From positions 1 through 23,132 of the forward strand of contig JALRJW010000278.1 of assembly GCA_023268955.1 (NCBI GenBank): a stretch of 23,132 bases of DNA, written 5' to 3'. A program made the translations under genes and the position numbers. The stretch's first letter is position 1. Each line of letters starts with the position of its first letter. This document shows positions 14,919-22,862 of the stretch, piece by piece. The notes beneath the pieces are model-generated. The model worked only from the letters and a program-made list of their open reading frames with translations, was not told where the DNA came from and ran no database searches. The stretch comes from Aliarcobacter sp. (GTDB lineage: Bacteria; Campylobacterota; Campylobacteria; Campylobacterales; Arcobacteraceae).

Positions 14919-15269
14919 TTATTGTATTGTTTTTAAATAAGCAACAACTGCTTTGATTTGAGAATCCGATAACCATCCATTTTTTCCAAATGCAGGCATT
15001 TGTGAAATAGGATTTTTTGCATTAGGATTATAAATCATCTCGTAAAGATATTCATCTGGATAATGTGCTAAACCTGATAATTTTGGTCCCATACTTCCAG
15101 GCCCATCAATATCCTTACCATTAACAGCGTGACATGCTAAACAGTTACCTAAATCTTTCGTATTAAAAATTTTTTCACCCTCTTTAACTAAAGCCTCATT
15201 AGCTAAAACTGATGTTGCCATTAAACCACTAACAGCCGTAGCTGCTAGTAACGATTTTAAAATTTTCAT
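14919..15269 (-). CDS. soxX: SoxX, monohaem c-type cytochrome
   Basis: A 116-residue secreted cytochrome c (signal peptide to about ALA at residue 23). Haem is bound by CLACH (43-47) and the distal ligand is probably Met91 in SQMPAFG. Length and place, just before soxYZA, identify it as the SoxX half of the SoxAX cytochrome rather than a generic cytochrome. It lies 28 bases after soxD with AAGGAG before the start. Electrons from SoxAX would pass to a small c-type cytochrome and a terminal oxidase encoded elsewhere. Confidence 0.93.
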   Translation of the reverse strand: MKILKSLLAATAVSGLMATSVLANEALVKEGEKIFNTKDLGNCLACHAVNGKDIDGPGSMGPKLSGLAHYPDEYLYEMIYNPNAKNPISQMPAFGKNGWLSDSQIKAVVAYLKTIQ

Positions 15270-15297
15270 TTAATCTCCTTTACCAAATTAAATTTAA

Positions 15298-16500
15298 TTA
15301 TTTACTTGCATTAATCATGTAGTCAACAATCATTTTGATTTCATCATCAGATGAATCCATATGTCCACCTTTTGGTGGCATTGCGTTAACTCCATTTATA
15401 GCATTGCTGTAAACAGCATCTAAACCTTTTTTAGTAACTTCAGCCCATGCTTCCTTATCTCCAACAACAGGAGCACCGATTGCAGCGTTACCGTGACATG
15501 CAGAACATTTTGCTTCATATTCAACTTGACCTGGCATTACAGCCCCAGCTACTTCTGGTTCTTTCCATGTTCTTTCAGTTGAAACAGGTTGAACAATTCC
15601 ATCATCTAATGGAATTTTGATTTTTAATAGTACATCATCAACAGTCTTACCTTTACCAAACTGTTTTTCAATACAATTACTCATACATCTAGTACCTTTA
15701 CCATAAATAGTTGGATCAGATAATAAAGCTCTCATTTTTTCTAGACCCTCTTTAGGATTTGGAGATTCAACATCTGGATAAAAACCATCTTTGTTAGGCA
15801 TTTGTATTTTCAAGAATTTTTCTCTATCAAGAACATATTCATCATCAAGTGTTTCACCATCAATCTTAATGTTATTAACAGATAATAAATATGCAGTAAT
15901 AGCATAAGTTTCACTATTAGTTAAACTTTTTGGATGTGGGAATGGCATTGAATCATATACATACCAGAAAATTGTACTAGCATATGGCCAATATGAACCA
16001 ATTGTTCTAACTGGTGTTTCTGGATTTGGATTTTCATCAGCAGGGTTTAGTCTTTGAATCTTTAAAGATGCAACACTTCCACCAGCTAACATTGGGTAAC
16101 CTTTACCCCCTCCACCAAACTCACCGTGACACATAACACATTGTGTGTCATATAATTCTTCACCCATTGAAACTGAACCTTCAGCTTTTTTTGGTTTACC
16201 ATCTTCATCTAAAACTGGTTTACCTTGATGCATATCATATTCAGGTAGACCTTCACCATTTGGTTTTACATCTATATTCCATGCAGCAATTTCATTTTTA
16301 GTAGCTGGTCTACCGTTATTGTATTTAATTTTTTGATCATTAACATAATAATCAGAATATTTACCATTTTCAGTAGGATATTTAACAGCACCATCAATCG
16401 ATACACCATTTCCAGCATTTAAAGATGTTGCTACTAATGCAGAAACTCCTAACCCAAGAAGAGCTGTATTAAGCTTTTTTATGTTTTCTAATTTGAACAT
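15298..16500 (-). CDS. soxD: SoxD, dihaem cytochrome subunit of sulfane dehydrogenase
   Basis: A 400-residue periplasmic cytochrome (signal peptide to about residue 29). Two haem motifs are present: CVMCH (121-125) and CSACH (332-336), with likely axial Met185 in DSMPFPHP and Met374 in NAMPPKGG. Two further cysteines, Cys272 and Cys276 (RCMSNC), lie between the haem domains and may form a disulfide. SoxD receives electrons from the molybdenum centre of SoxC. Its first 32 bases overlap the end of soxC in another frame; the AAGGAG-like site lies inside soxC, which suggests translational coupling. The two-haem layout matches other SoxD proteins. Confidence 0.95.
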   Translation of the reverse strand: MFKLENIKKLNTALLGLGVSALVATSLNAGNGVSIDGAVKYPTENGKYSDYYVNDQKIKYNNGRPATKNEIAAWNIDVKPNGEGLPEYDMHQGKPVLDEDGKPKKAEGSVSMGEELYDTQCVMCHGEFGGGGKGYPMLAGGSVASLKIQRLNPADENPNPETPVRTIGSYWPYASTIFWYVYDSMPFPHPKSLTNSETYAITAYLLSVNNIKIDGETLDDEYVLDREKFLKIQMPNKDGFYPDVESPNPKEGLEKMRALLSDPTIYGKGTRCMSNCIEKQFGKGKTVDDVLLKIKIPLDDGIVQPVSTERTWKEPEVAGAVMPGQVEYEAKCSACHGNAAIGAPVVGDKEAWAEVTKKGLDAVYSNAINGVNAMPPKGGHMDSSDDEIKMIVDYMINASK

Positions 16501-17815
16501 TATGACACTCTCCTTTTTTATTGATTTCCCAAGTTACGATAGCATTTCTATGGTAAACAGACTCAACACCAACTGCTGAAGTTTCTTCATCAATTGTAGG
16601 TTGAATATTTCCAAAGTCATCATATGATCTTGAAGATAATAATAATGGTTTACCATCCCACTCGATTACATAACTAAATCTAGTCCATGATTTAGGTAAT
16701 ACTAAACCTTTAAGTTTAGCTTCTACCCAATTATCACCACCGTCAAATGAAATATCTACACCTTTAATAGTTCCGTGACCTGACCAAGCAATACCTTCGA
16801 TTTCTACTTTATCACCTTTTTTCAAGTGAGTCCATGGTTTTTCAGGACAAGGTGAAGTGATAACTGAGTTAACTTCATTAACCCAGAAGAATCTAATTGC
16901 TTTACCTGATTTTTGTAACATTGTATACTTAGATGTTTCTTCTTTTGAGTGCCAAGGAGTATCAGAGAACTCTAATCTTCTTAACCATTTAGTATTTAAG
17001 TTACCTTCCCAACCTGGAACGATTAATCTTACAGGATAACCTTGCTCTGCTCTTAATGCTTCACCATTTTGAGCCCAAACAACCATAATATCATCTAAAG
17101 CTTTTTCAACTGGAATAGATCTAGGATTTGATGCATTATCACTTCCTTCAGCTAACATCCATAAAGCATCTTTTTCAAGACCAACGTCTGCTAAAATATC
17201 TTTTAACATAACTCCTGTCCAAGCAGCAGCTGACATTAATCCTTTCATAAATTGTAAGTTGTTAAACTGAGGACCTCTCCATTCAGGTGCACCATTTGCA
17301 GGACACTCCATGAAGTAGATTCTTGTTTCACTTGGATATCTTTGTAAATCTTCTAAAGTTAATACTATTTCTCTTTTAACTTTACCATGAATCATCAATC
17401 TCCACTCTTTTGGATCAATATGTGCAGTTCCTCCATGATCTCTTACGAAGAAAAGACCATTTGGTGTAATGATTCCTTCTGATTCATGAATTGGACACAT
17501 TGCAACAGATGCATAATAATCACCTGATGAAAAAATTGGATGCGTTCTTCTAATATTATTGTGCTCGTAAGGTGAAGGTAAACCATATAAATTTTTATCT
17601 ACAGGATCACCTAACTTTTGTCCCCACGGTGCCTCATTCATAATAGCTGGATCGTCTGCTTTAACACTAGTTGGTGCTAAAACTGATGCAGCTACAGCTG
17701 TTGCAGAATAAGCCGCAGTTTTCTTAAAAAAATCTCTTCTTGAATTTGTATTTTCAATTTCAGTCTTTTCATTTTTAACTAAACTGTCAGTAAACTTTTT
17801 GACTTTATTCAACAT
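16469..17815 (-). CDS. soxC: SoxC, molybdenum sulfane dehydrogenase subunit
   Basis: A 448-residue member of the sulfite oxidase family. The twin-arginine motif SRRDFFKK (25-32) sits in an extended N-terminal region ahead of a hydrophobic stretch. The molybdenum ligand is Cys171 in YFMECPANG. The C-terminal half has the family dimerisation domain (GVDISFDGGDNWVEAKL). With SoxD it oxidises the sulfane sulfur bound to SoxY, releasing six electrons, so thiosulfate can go fully to sulfate without stored sulfur globules. It is the first gene of the cluster, with a strong AAGGAGG site and its own promoter region upstream. Confidence 0.96.
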   Translation of the reverse strand: MLNKVKKFTDSLVKNEKTEIENTNSRRDFFKKTAAYSATAVAASVLAPTSVKADDPAIMNEAPWGQKLGDPVDKNLYGLPSPYEHNNIRRTHPIFSSGDYYASVAMCPIHESEGIITPNGLFFVRDHGGTAHIDPKEWRLMIHGKVKREIVLTLEDLQRYPSETRIYFMECPANGAPEWRGPQFNNLQFMKGLMSAAAWTGVMLKDILADVGLEKDALWMLAEGSDNASNPRSIPVEKALDDIMVVWAQNGEALRAEQGYPVRLIVPGWEGNLNTKWLRRLEFSDTPWHSKEETSKYTMLQKSGKAIRFFWVNEVNSVITSPCPEKPWTHLKKGDKVEIEGIAWSGHGTIKGVDISFDGGDNWVEAKLKGLVLPKSWTRFSYVIEWDGKPLLLSSRSYDDFGNIQPTIDEETSAVGVESVYHRNAIVTWEINKKGECHNVQIRKHKKA

Positions 17816-18025
17816 TCCCCCTCCTTAAATTTGATAACTATAATCATTAATCTTAAATTATAAGAATTTCTAGTTAAAAGAATACTTAAAATGTATTAAA
17901 AATTCTTATAGTTTTGATATTTTTTAACACAAAGTATAGCAATAGGATAGCACGTATTATTGGTATTTATATGTAAAATTAGCTTTAATTATAGCAATTA
18001 TAATTTAAAGTAATTATATTAATAA
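17816..18025 (-). promoter_or_regulatory. Promoter region of the sox cluster
   Basis: The 210-base gap between recN and soxC is the longest non-coding stretch of the window. On the minus strand a TATAAT box lies at 17857-17862, 41 bases before soxC, with no clear -35. An 11-bp inverted repeat overlaps this box. Near recN, AT-rich imperfect dyad sequence (about 17982-18010) could be a weak recN terminator. No open reading frame of note is present. Confidence 0.55.
17859..17910. repeat. Inverted repeat at the sox promoter
   Basis: TATAAGAATTT at 17859-17869 is repeated in perfect inverse at 17900-17910. The arm centres are 41 bases apart, about four helical turns. The promoter-proximal arm overlaps the -10 box. 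This fits a two-site repressor or activator operator, though AT richness raises the chance rate. Confidence 0.45.
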
Positions 18026-19564
18026 CTAATCTTTAAAATTAAGTATATTCGAAGCAAAATTAATGGCATCTTGTGTGATATTTTTACCACTTATCATTCT
18101 AGCAATTTCTTTAACTCGCTCATCTTTCTTTAAAAGTTTGATTGAAGAAATACCATCATTTTTTTCTACTAAGTAGTGATTATCTGCAATTGCAGTTAGT
18201 TGCGGTTGATGAGAAATCGCAAAAACTTGATAACTTTTTCCAAGTATCTCTAACAATCTTGCTATTGACTCACTCTCTTTACCACTTAAATTAGCGTCAA
18301 TTTCATCTAAGAAAAGAACACCATTTTCAATAATTTCATATTCACTCATAGCACTAAGTAATGCTAATTTTAATCTGTTGTATTCACCTGAACTAATATT
18401 TTCTAAATTTGTATTCTTTAATTTAATATGTATATCATCAATTCCATTGCTTGATAGAGTTTTATGATTTAAATTAAAACTAATATTTTCTAAATATAAA
18501 TATTTTAGATAATAATTTACTTTTTGTGTTAATATTTCTGTATATTTTTTTCTTGTTTCTGAAATTTCTTTTGATAATTCATCAAGCTCTTTATAGATTA
18601 TAGAAACTTTTTTTTCTAATCTTGATTTCTCAAATGAGATATTTTCATATTTTTCTAATTCTTTTTCTTTAAGCAGTTTATACTCAAGTGCTTCTTCAAT
18701 TGAACCAAATCTTTTTGTTAAACTAACAAGTTTTTCTATTCTATCTAGAACGTATTCAATATCAATAGTATTTAATTCATCTAGGTTGTCGTTATATTTT
18801 TCAATAATATTATTTAGTTCATTCATAGCATCATCAAAAAATGAACTATCTTCATCCATTAATTCCAATAAATGGTTAACACTAGATTGATATTGAAATA
18901 TCATATTTGCCTTTGATAAACTATCTTCTATTTTATCTTTTTTTGACAATTTAGATTTTATAATTGATAATTCTTCATACTCTTCAATTTTAGGATCAAT
19001 AGATTTAATTTTATCAATTTCAAATCTTGTAAACTCTTTTAAATCTTCAACTTTTTTTTCTGCTTCTAAAATCTCTTCATACTCTTTTTTTAAAGTCAAA
19101 TATTTTTTGTATTTTAAATCATAATTTTCTATTAAAACTTTGTAATCTTTTTCTTTAGTTTGTACTATTTTATCAAGAAATGAGATTAAATTGTTTGATG
19201 AAAACTCATCAGATTTTTTTGAGTTTATATATTTAATTAAATTCTCTGATAAATTTAATATACTACTTTTTGATATAGTTTGTGAATTTAAGAAATATCT
19301 AACTTTATCTTTTTTAATTGTTTTAAGGGAAATATCATCATTCTTATTAACATTAAACTCTTCAAGTTCAATATTATTATTTGTCATCAATAGTTCACTA
19401 ATACTGCTTTTTACATCATTTAATGCGAAACTTGACAATATTGCCTGCATAAAAATAGATTTACCTGCACCACTTGGACCAGTAAATATATTTAATCCTT
19501 TATTAAATTCAATATTAACTTCATCAAAAGATATATAATCTTTTAAATAAAAACTTAAAATCAT
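18026..19564 (-). CDS. recN: RecN, DNA repair ATPase
   Basis: A 512-residue SMC-like ATPase of double-strand break repair. Walker A is GPSGAGKS (29-36), the ABC signature is NISSGEYNRLKLALLSA (about 389-405), and Walker B is LFLDEID (417-423) followed by a conserved ISHQPQLTAIAD. The middle (about 150-370) is a charged coiled coil. It is somewhat shorter than the roughly 550 residues of well-known RecN proteins, as in related small-genome lineages. Its ATG shares a base with the nadK stop (TAATG), so the two are translationally coupled. Confidence 0.95.
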   Translation of the reverse strand: MILSFYLKDYISFDEVNIEFNKGLNIFTGPSGAGKSIFMQAILSSFALNDVKSSISELLMTNNNIELEEFNVNKNDDISLKTIKKDKVRYFLNSQTISKSSILNLSENLIKYINSKKSDEFSSNNLISFLDKIVQTKEKDYKVLIENYDLKYKKYLTLKKEYEEILEAEKKVEDLKEFTRFEIDKIKSIDPKIEEYEELSIIKSKLSKKDKIEDSLSKANMIFQYQSSVNHLLELMDEDSSFFDDAMNELNNIIEKYNDNLDELNTIDIEYVLDRIEKLVSLTKRFGSIEEALEYKLLKEKELEKYENISFEKSRLEKKVSIIYKELDELSKEISETRKKYTEILTQKVNYYLKYLYLENISFNLNHKTLSSNGIDDIHIKLKNTNLENISSGEYNRLKLALLSAMSEYEIIENGVLFLDEIDANLSGKESESIARLLEILGKSYQVFAISHQPQLTAIADNHYLVEKNDGISSIKLLKKDERVKEIARMISGKNITQDAINFASNILNFKD

Positions 19565-20439
19565 TAATTACCCCATCTAAGTTTTTCATTTAAAACTTCG
19601 AAAAAGTTTCTATCTGTGTTATGAATCATATGTGCTTTTTTATCTGAAATCTTTATTTTTACTTTTTGTTTTTCATCAATTTCATAAATATCTTGACCAT
19701 CAACAATTACAACTGCACCTTGAGAATCAATTATTTCAAACTCTATTTCAAATTCAACTGGCATTACAAGTGGTCTTTGAGTTAAAGAGTGTGACGCAAT
19801 AGGAGTTATAATAAATGCTTCAGTTAATGGGTAAACAATTGGGCCTCCTAATGAAAGATTATATGCTGTAGAACCAGATGGAGATGATATTACAACACCA
19901 TCTCCATAGTATGTATTAAATAAGCTTCCATTAATATAGGCTTTGATTTTAATCATTGATGATATTGATTTTCTAGAAATAACAATGTCATTAAAAGCAT
20001 TAAAACTATTAAATTTTATATTTCCTTCAATCATCATTCTATGGTCTATTCTATAATTTCCCTTTATCATTTCATCTAAAAACTCTTCAAAGTTATCTAT
20101 TTTTATATCCGTTAAAAAACCTAAATTACCTAAATTAATTCCTAATACAGGAATAGAAAAATCTATAGTTTGTCTTATAACAGATAAAAGTGTTCCATCT
20201 CCACCTAAAGATAAAATAAAATCTACATTTTTACTTAATTCTTTTATTGAATATGATTTATCATTATATTTAATAGTTGAAGCTGAATTTTCTTCAAGTA
20301 AAACTTCTATATTGTTTTTTCCAAAAATACTTTTAATTAAAGAAAACTCTTTTATTAATTCTGGAGTATCAGGTCTTAAGACAATACCAACTTTTTTTAT
20401 GTTTTGCATTAAAGGATTTTTATTAAGTGATTTTTTCAA
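19564..20439 (-). CDS. nadK: NAD kinase
   Basis: A 291-residue enzyme phosphorylating NAD to NADP. The diphosphate-binding motif LGGDGTLL lies at 78-85, NLGNLGFL at 102-109, and the conserved YGDGVVISSPSGSTAYNLS segment at 178-196. The frame given starts with TTG at 20437-20439. An ATG at 20407-20409 (MQNIKKVGIV) would give 281 residues and matches the usual NAD kinase N-terminus, but neither start has a clear ribosome site. A nine-codon out-of-frame ATG mini-ORF (20423-20452) overlaps the TTG. The gene is coupled to recN. Function is certain; the start is not. Confidence 0.95.
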   Translation of the reverse strand: MKKSLNKNPLMQNIKKVGIVLRPDTPELIKEFSLIKSIFGKNNIEVLLEENSASTIKYNDKSYSIKELSKNVDFILSLGGDGTLLSVIRQTIDFSIPVLGINLGNLGFLTDIKIDNFEEFLDEMIKGNYRIDHRMMIEGNIKFNSFNAFNDIVISRKSISSMIKIKAYINGSLFNTYYGDGVVISSPSGSTAYNLSLGGPIVYPLTEAFIITPIASHSLTQRPLVMPVEFEIEFEIIDSQGAVVIVDGQDIYEIDEKQKVKIKISDKKAHMIHNTDRNFFEVLNEKLRWGN

Positions 20440-20502
20440 ATAGATTATCCATTATTTTTTTCAAATATTTTACAAGATAAGCAATAAATAGTAAGTTAAA
20501 AA

Positions 20503-20532
20503 AAAAGGATGTACTAAAAAGTACATCCTTTT
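20503..20532 (-). terminator. Terminator after EF-G
   Basis: A perfect 12-bp stem (20503-20514 with 20521-20532), followed on the minus strand by a long T-run. It lies about 22 bases after the EF-G stop and is a classic Rho-independent terminator separating it from nadK. Confidence 0.85.
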
Positions 20533-20553
20533 AAAGTCTTTAGTTAATAAATA

Positions 20554-21297
20554 TTAACCGTTTCTTTTTTTGATAATTTCTTCAGAAACATTTTTTGGAA
20601 CTTCTGCATATGAATCAAATAACATAGCATAAGTTGCTCTACCTTGAGACATAGATCTTAAGTCAGTAGAGTATCCGAACATTTCAGATAATGGAATCAT
20701 TGCAACAACTAATTTAACACCAGCTCTGTCATCCATAGATTGAACTTGTCCTCTTCTTTTGTTACAGTCACCAATGATATCTCCCATATAATCTTCAGGA
20801 GTTTCAATTTCAACTTTCATCATAGGCTCTAGAATAACTGCACCAGCAGCAGCTGATCTACAAGCTTGTTTGAATCCCATAGAAGCAGCTAATTTAAATG
20901 CCATCTCAGATGAGTCAACATCGTGGTAAGAACCGTCGAATAATGTAACTTCAACGTCAACCATTGGATAACCTGCTAAAATACCACCAGCCATAGCTTC
21001 TTGACAACCTTTATCAACTGCAGGAACATACTCTTTTGGTACAACCCCACCTTTAATATCGTTTGTAAATTTATAGTTAGGCTCAGAACCAGATGGTAAT
21101 GGTTTAATGTCTAAGAATACGTGACCATATTGACCTTTACCTCCAGATTGTTTAGCGTATTTGTACTCTTGTTTAACTGCATTTCTAATAGTTTCTCTAT
21201 ATGCAACTTGTGGAGCACCTACTTCAGCTTCAACTTTAAATTCTCTTTTCATTCTGTCAACGATAATTTCTAAGTGTAACTCACCCATTCCAGAAAT
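20554..21297 (-). pseudogene. fusA: EF-G C-terminal fragment (domains III-end to V)
   Basis: Codons 513-759 encode ISGMGELHLEI, the conserved end of EF-G domain III, then domain IV and V through YSTDLRSMSQGRA to the end EEIIKKRNG. The ending resembles EF-G of Campylobacterota. About 450 N-terminal residues, including all GTP-binding motifs, are absent. Codon and terminator style match the left part of the window, so this is probably the host's own fusA cut by the join, not a real truncated gene. Confidence 0.88.
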
Positions 21298-22833
21298 AGC
21301 AGCTTCATATTCTTCGTGTGATTCGAAAGGCATAAAACGAGTATTTCCGTGAACAATTATTTCGTGATATCCAAAACCACCTAATTCTTGCGCTCTTATT
21401 CTTGCTTCTGCTATTGTACTGTAAACATCATTGATACCATCAACAGCACGTTTTACGATTGCCTGTACATCAAGATTTAAATTTTGCGGTTCATCTAAAG
21501 GAATATCAGTTAAACCTAAAGAAACTAAATTTGTCGGTACATAATAATCATCAAGTTCTGGTTTATCTTCATCAGTACCATAAGACATCGCTACTCTTTT
21601 TTCGTTTGGAGTTATCCACCACGCTTGTGACATTTGTGCAACCACTTTTTCCATTTCATCTTGAAGTTCTGGTATAACAGAAAAATCAAAATCAATGTAA
21701 AGTTTATCACCATATTTAGGAGTTAACCAACGATTTAATTCTTCTCGTATTTTAATTAATTGAGGCATAACAGCATTTTGATATAATGCTTTTTTAGCCT
21801 CTTTCATATTATTATATGTTGAAGAATCTGTATTATTTAAAAGTTGTACAGGAATATTATAAACGTTACAAAGATCTTTTATCGAAGCGTTATATTGTTC
21901 AATTAAAGAAAGATCAGCAGCGTTAAGTCCGAAATTAACCCAAGATAATTTTTTAGGAGTTATAATTACATCACCAGCATTATTACTTCCTTGATATTGT
22001 TGTTTAAATTTATCTTTTAATTGTCGTGCCTGTACTTCATTTAAATCACCTTCATCTGCCATTAATACCCCCCTCGCTGTTTGATTTTGTAAATATCTTA
22101 CTCCTGTTGTAAGAGCTTCGTTATTTGCATCCATTGAACGAAGTCCAGCTTTAAGAGGTGACATTCCATAAAGGTGTGATCCTGTGCCATCATAATAAGG
22201 ATTAAAGTCTTTTATATGGCAAATGGCATCAGCTGGTATTTTGTAAGTTCCATTGTATTGTAATGAATATTCTTTTACTGGTTCTAAAATTCCTCCAGAA
22301 TGAATCTCCATAGCTTGTGAAGGTAAAACATAAAGTTCGCTAAATTTACCTACATTTTGTCCTGTGTCTGGTCCAATACCATAAATATATCTGTTACCAG
22401 TTAAAAGTCCAAAAGCTATAATTTCTTGAATCCAAGCATTATATGATTGAGATGGATTTGGTCTTTCTAAAAGTTCGTGAAGTTCAGTATCTTCTAATTC
22501 AACCAATGCACGTTTTTGAAGTATTCTTGATTGATTTAATGCCGAAGCGTTGAAATCTCCAGAAGTAAGTGCTTTATATCTTTTTAAATTATTTTCGTTT
22601 TGAATTTCATAAATTTGAAAAGGTACAGTTGTAGCAGCTTTTGTAATAATATTTACAATCGAGTAAACTGTGGAATTAAAACGATAACCTTTATTGATAT
22701 AAGTTTCATCATTTTCTGGATTCCAAACTATTGAATCACCAAGATAATTATATATTGCTCTGTTGAAATATTCGCTGGTATTTTGACCATTTTTAGTCAC
22801 CAACTTTTTTAATCTGTCTAAAATGGATGCCAT
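20554..22833 (-). CDS. Chimeric frame: phage portal joined to EF-G C-terminus
   Basis: One open frame of 759 codons joins two unrelated proteins. Residues 1 to about 512 are a phage portal protein; residues 513-759 are the C-terminal third of elongation factor G. The portal part is essentially complete at its N-terminus and appears to reach its own C-terminal region, while EF-G lacks its GTPase domain and domain II. No natural protein of this design is known to me. The in-frame join is most simply an assembly error; the two parts are described separately below. Confidence 0.8.
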   Translation of the reverse strand: MASILDRLKKLVTKNGQNTSEYFNRAIYNYLGDSIVWNPENDETYINKGYRFNSTVYSIVNIITKAATTVPFQIYEIQNENNLKRYKALTSGDFNASALNQSRILQKRALVELEDTELHELLERPNPSQSYNAWIQEIIAFGLLTGNRYIYGIGPDTGQNVGKFSELYVLPSQAMEIHSGGILEPVKEYSLQYNGTYKIPADAICHIKDFNPYYDGTGSHLYGMSPLKAGLRSMDANNEALTTGVRYLQNQTARGVLMADEGDLNEVQARQLKDKFKQQYQGSNNAGDVIITPKKLSWVNFGLNAADLSLIEQYNASIKDLCNVYNIPVQLLNNTDSSTYNNMKEAKKALYQNAVMPQLIKIREELNRWLTPKYGDKLYIDFDFSVIPELQDEMEKVVAQMSQAWWITPNEKRVAMSYGTDEDKPELDDYYVPTNLVSLGLTDIPLDEPQNLNLDVQAIVKRAVDGINDVYSTIAEARIRAQELGGFGYHEIIVHGNTRFMPFESHEEYEAAISGMGELHLEIIVDRMKREFKVEAEVGAPQVAYRETIRNAVKQEYKYAKQSGGKGQYGHVFLDIKPLPSGSEPNYKFTNDIKGGVVPKEYVPAVDKGCQEAMAGGILAGYPMVDVEVTLFDGSYHDVDSSEMAFKLAASMGFKQACRSAAAGAVILEPMMKVEIETPEDYMGDIIGDCNKRRGQVQSMDDRAGVKLVVAMIPLSEMFGYSTDLRSMSQGRATYAMLFDSYAEVPKNVSEEIIKKRNG
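21298..22833 (-). other. Phage portal protein (HK97 type) part of the chimera
   Basis: About 512 residues of an HK97-type portal, the dodecameric ring through which DNA enters the capsid. Supporting segments are LLERPNPSQSYNAWIQEI (121-138) with FGLLTGNRYIYG (141-152), IKDFNPYYDGTGSHLYGMSP (207-226), and CNVYNIPVQLLN (322-333) followed by NNMKEAKKALYQNAVMPQL (341-359). It is directly preceded by a terminase gene, the usual phage order. No Shine-Dalgarno sequence lies before the ATG; upstream is an A/T-rich tract with a TAnnTTTG element, as in Bacteroidota. Together these suggest a phage of another phylum. Confidence 0.88.
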
Positions 22834-22850
22834 TAAAAAAAATGTTTTTA

Positions 22851-22858
22851 CAAAAGTA
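22851..22858 (-). promoter_or_regulatory. Bacteroidota-like -7 element before the portal gene
   Basis: The minus strand reads TACTTTTG, matching the Bacteroidota -7 consensus TAnnTTTG, 17 bases before the portal ATG. No convincing -33 TTG was seen at normal spacing, so this is weak support. Confidence 0.3.
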
Positions 22859-22862
22859 ATAA

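Noticed and set aside
14896..14976. Longer SoxY starting at 14976
   Set aside because: It overlaps soxX and would bury the twin-arginine signal; AAGGAAT precedes the ATG at 14895.
17982..18010. AT-rich imperfect dyad after recN as a firm terminator
   Set aside because: It has a bulge, no G+C-rich stem and no clear T-run; kept only as a weak possibility in the promoter-region entry.
21161..21677. Plus-strand frames opposite the EF-G/portal region
   Set aside because: No recognisable protein features; they mirror the coding strand.
20554..22833. A true fusion of phage portal and translation factor as a new biological system
   Set aside because: The EF-G part lacks the GTPase, the join is mid-domain, and the two sides carry different expression signals; an assembly error explains all of this.
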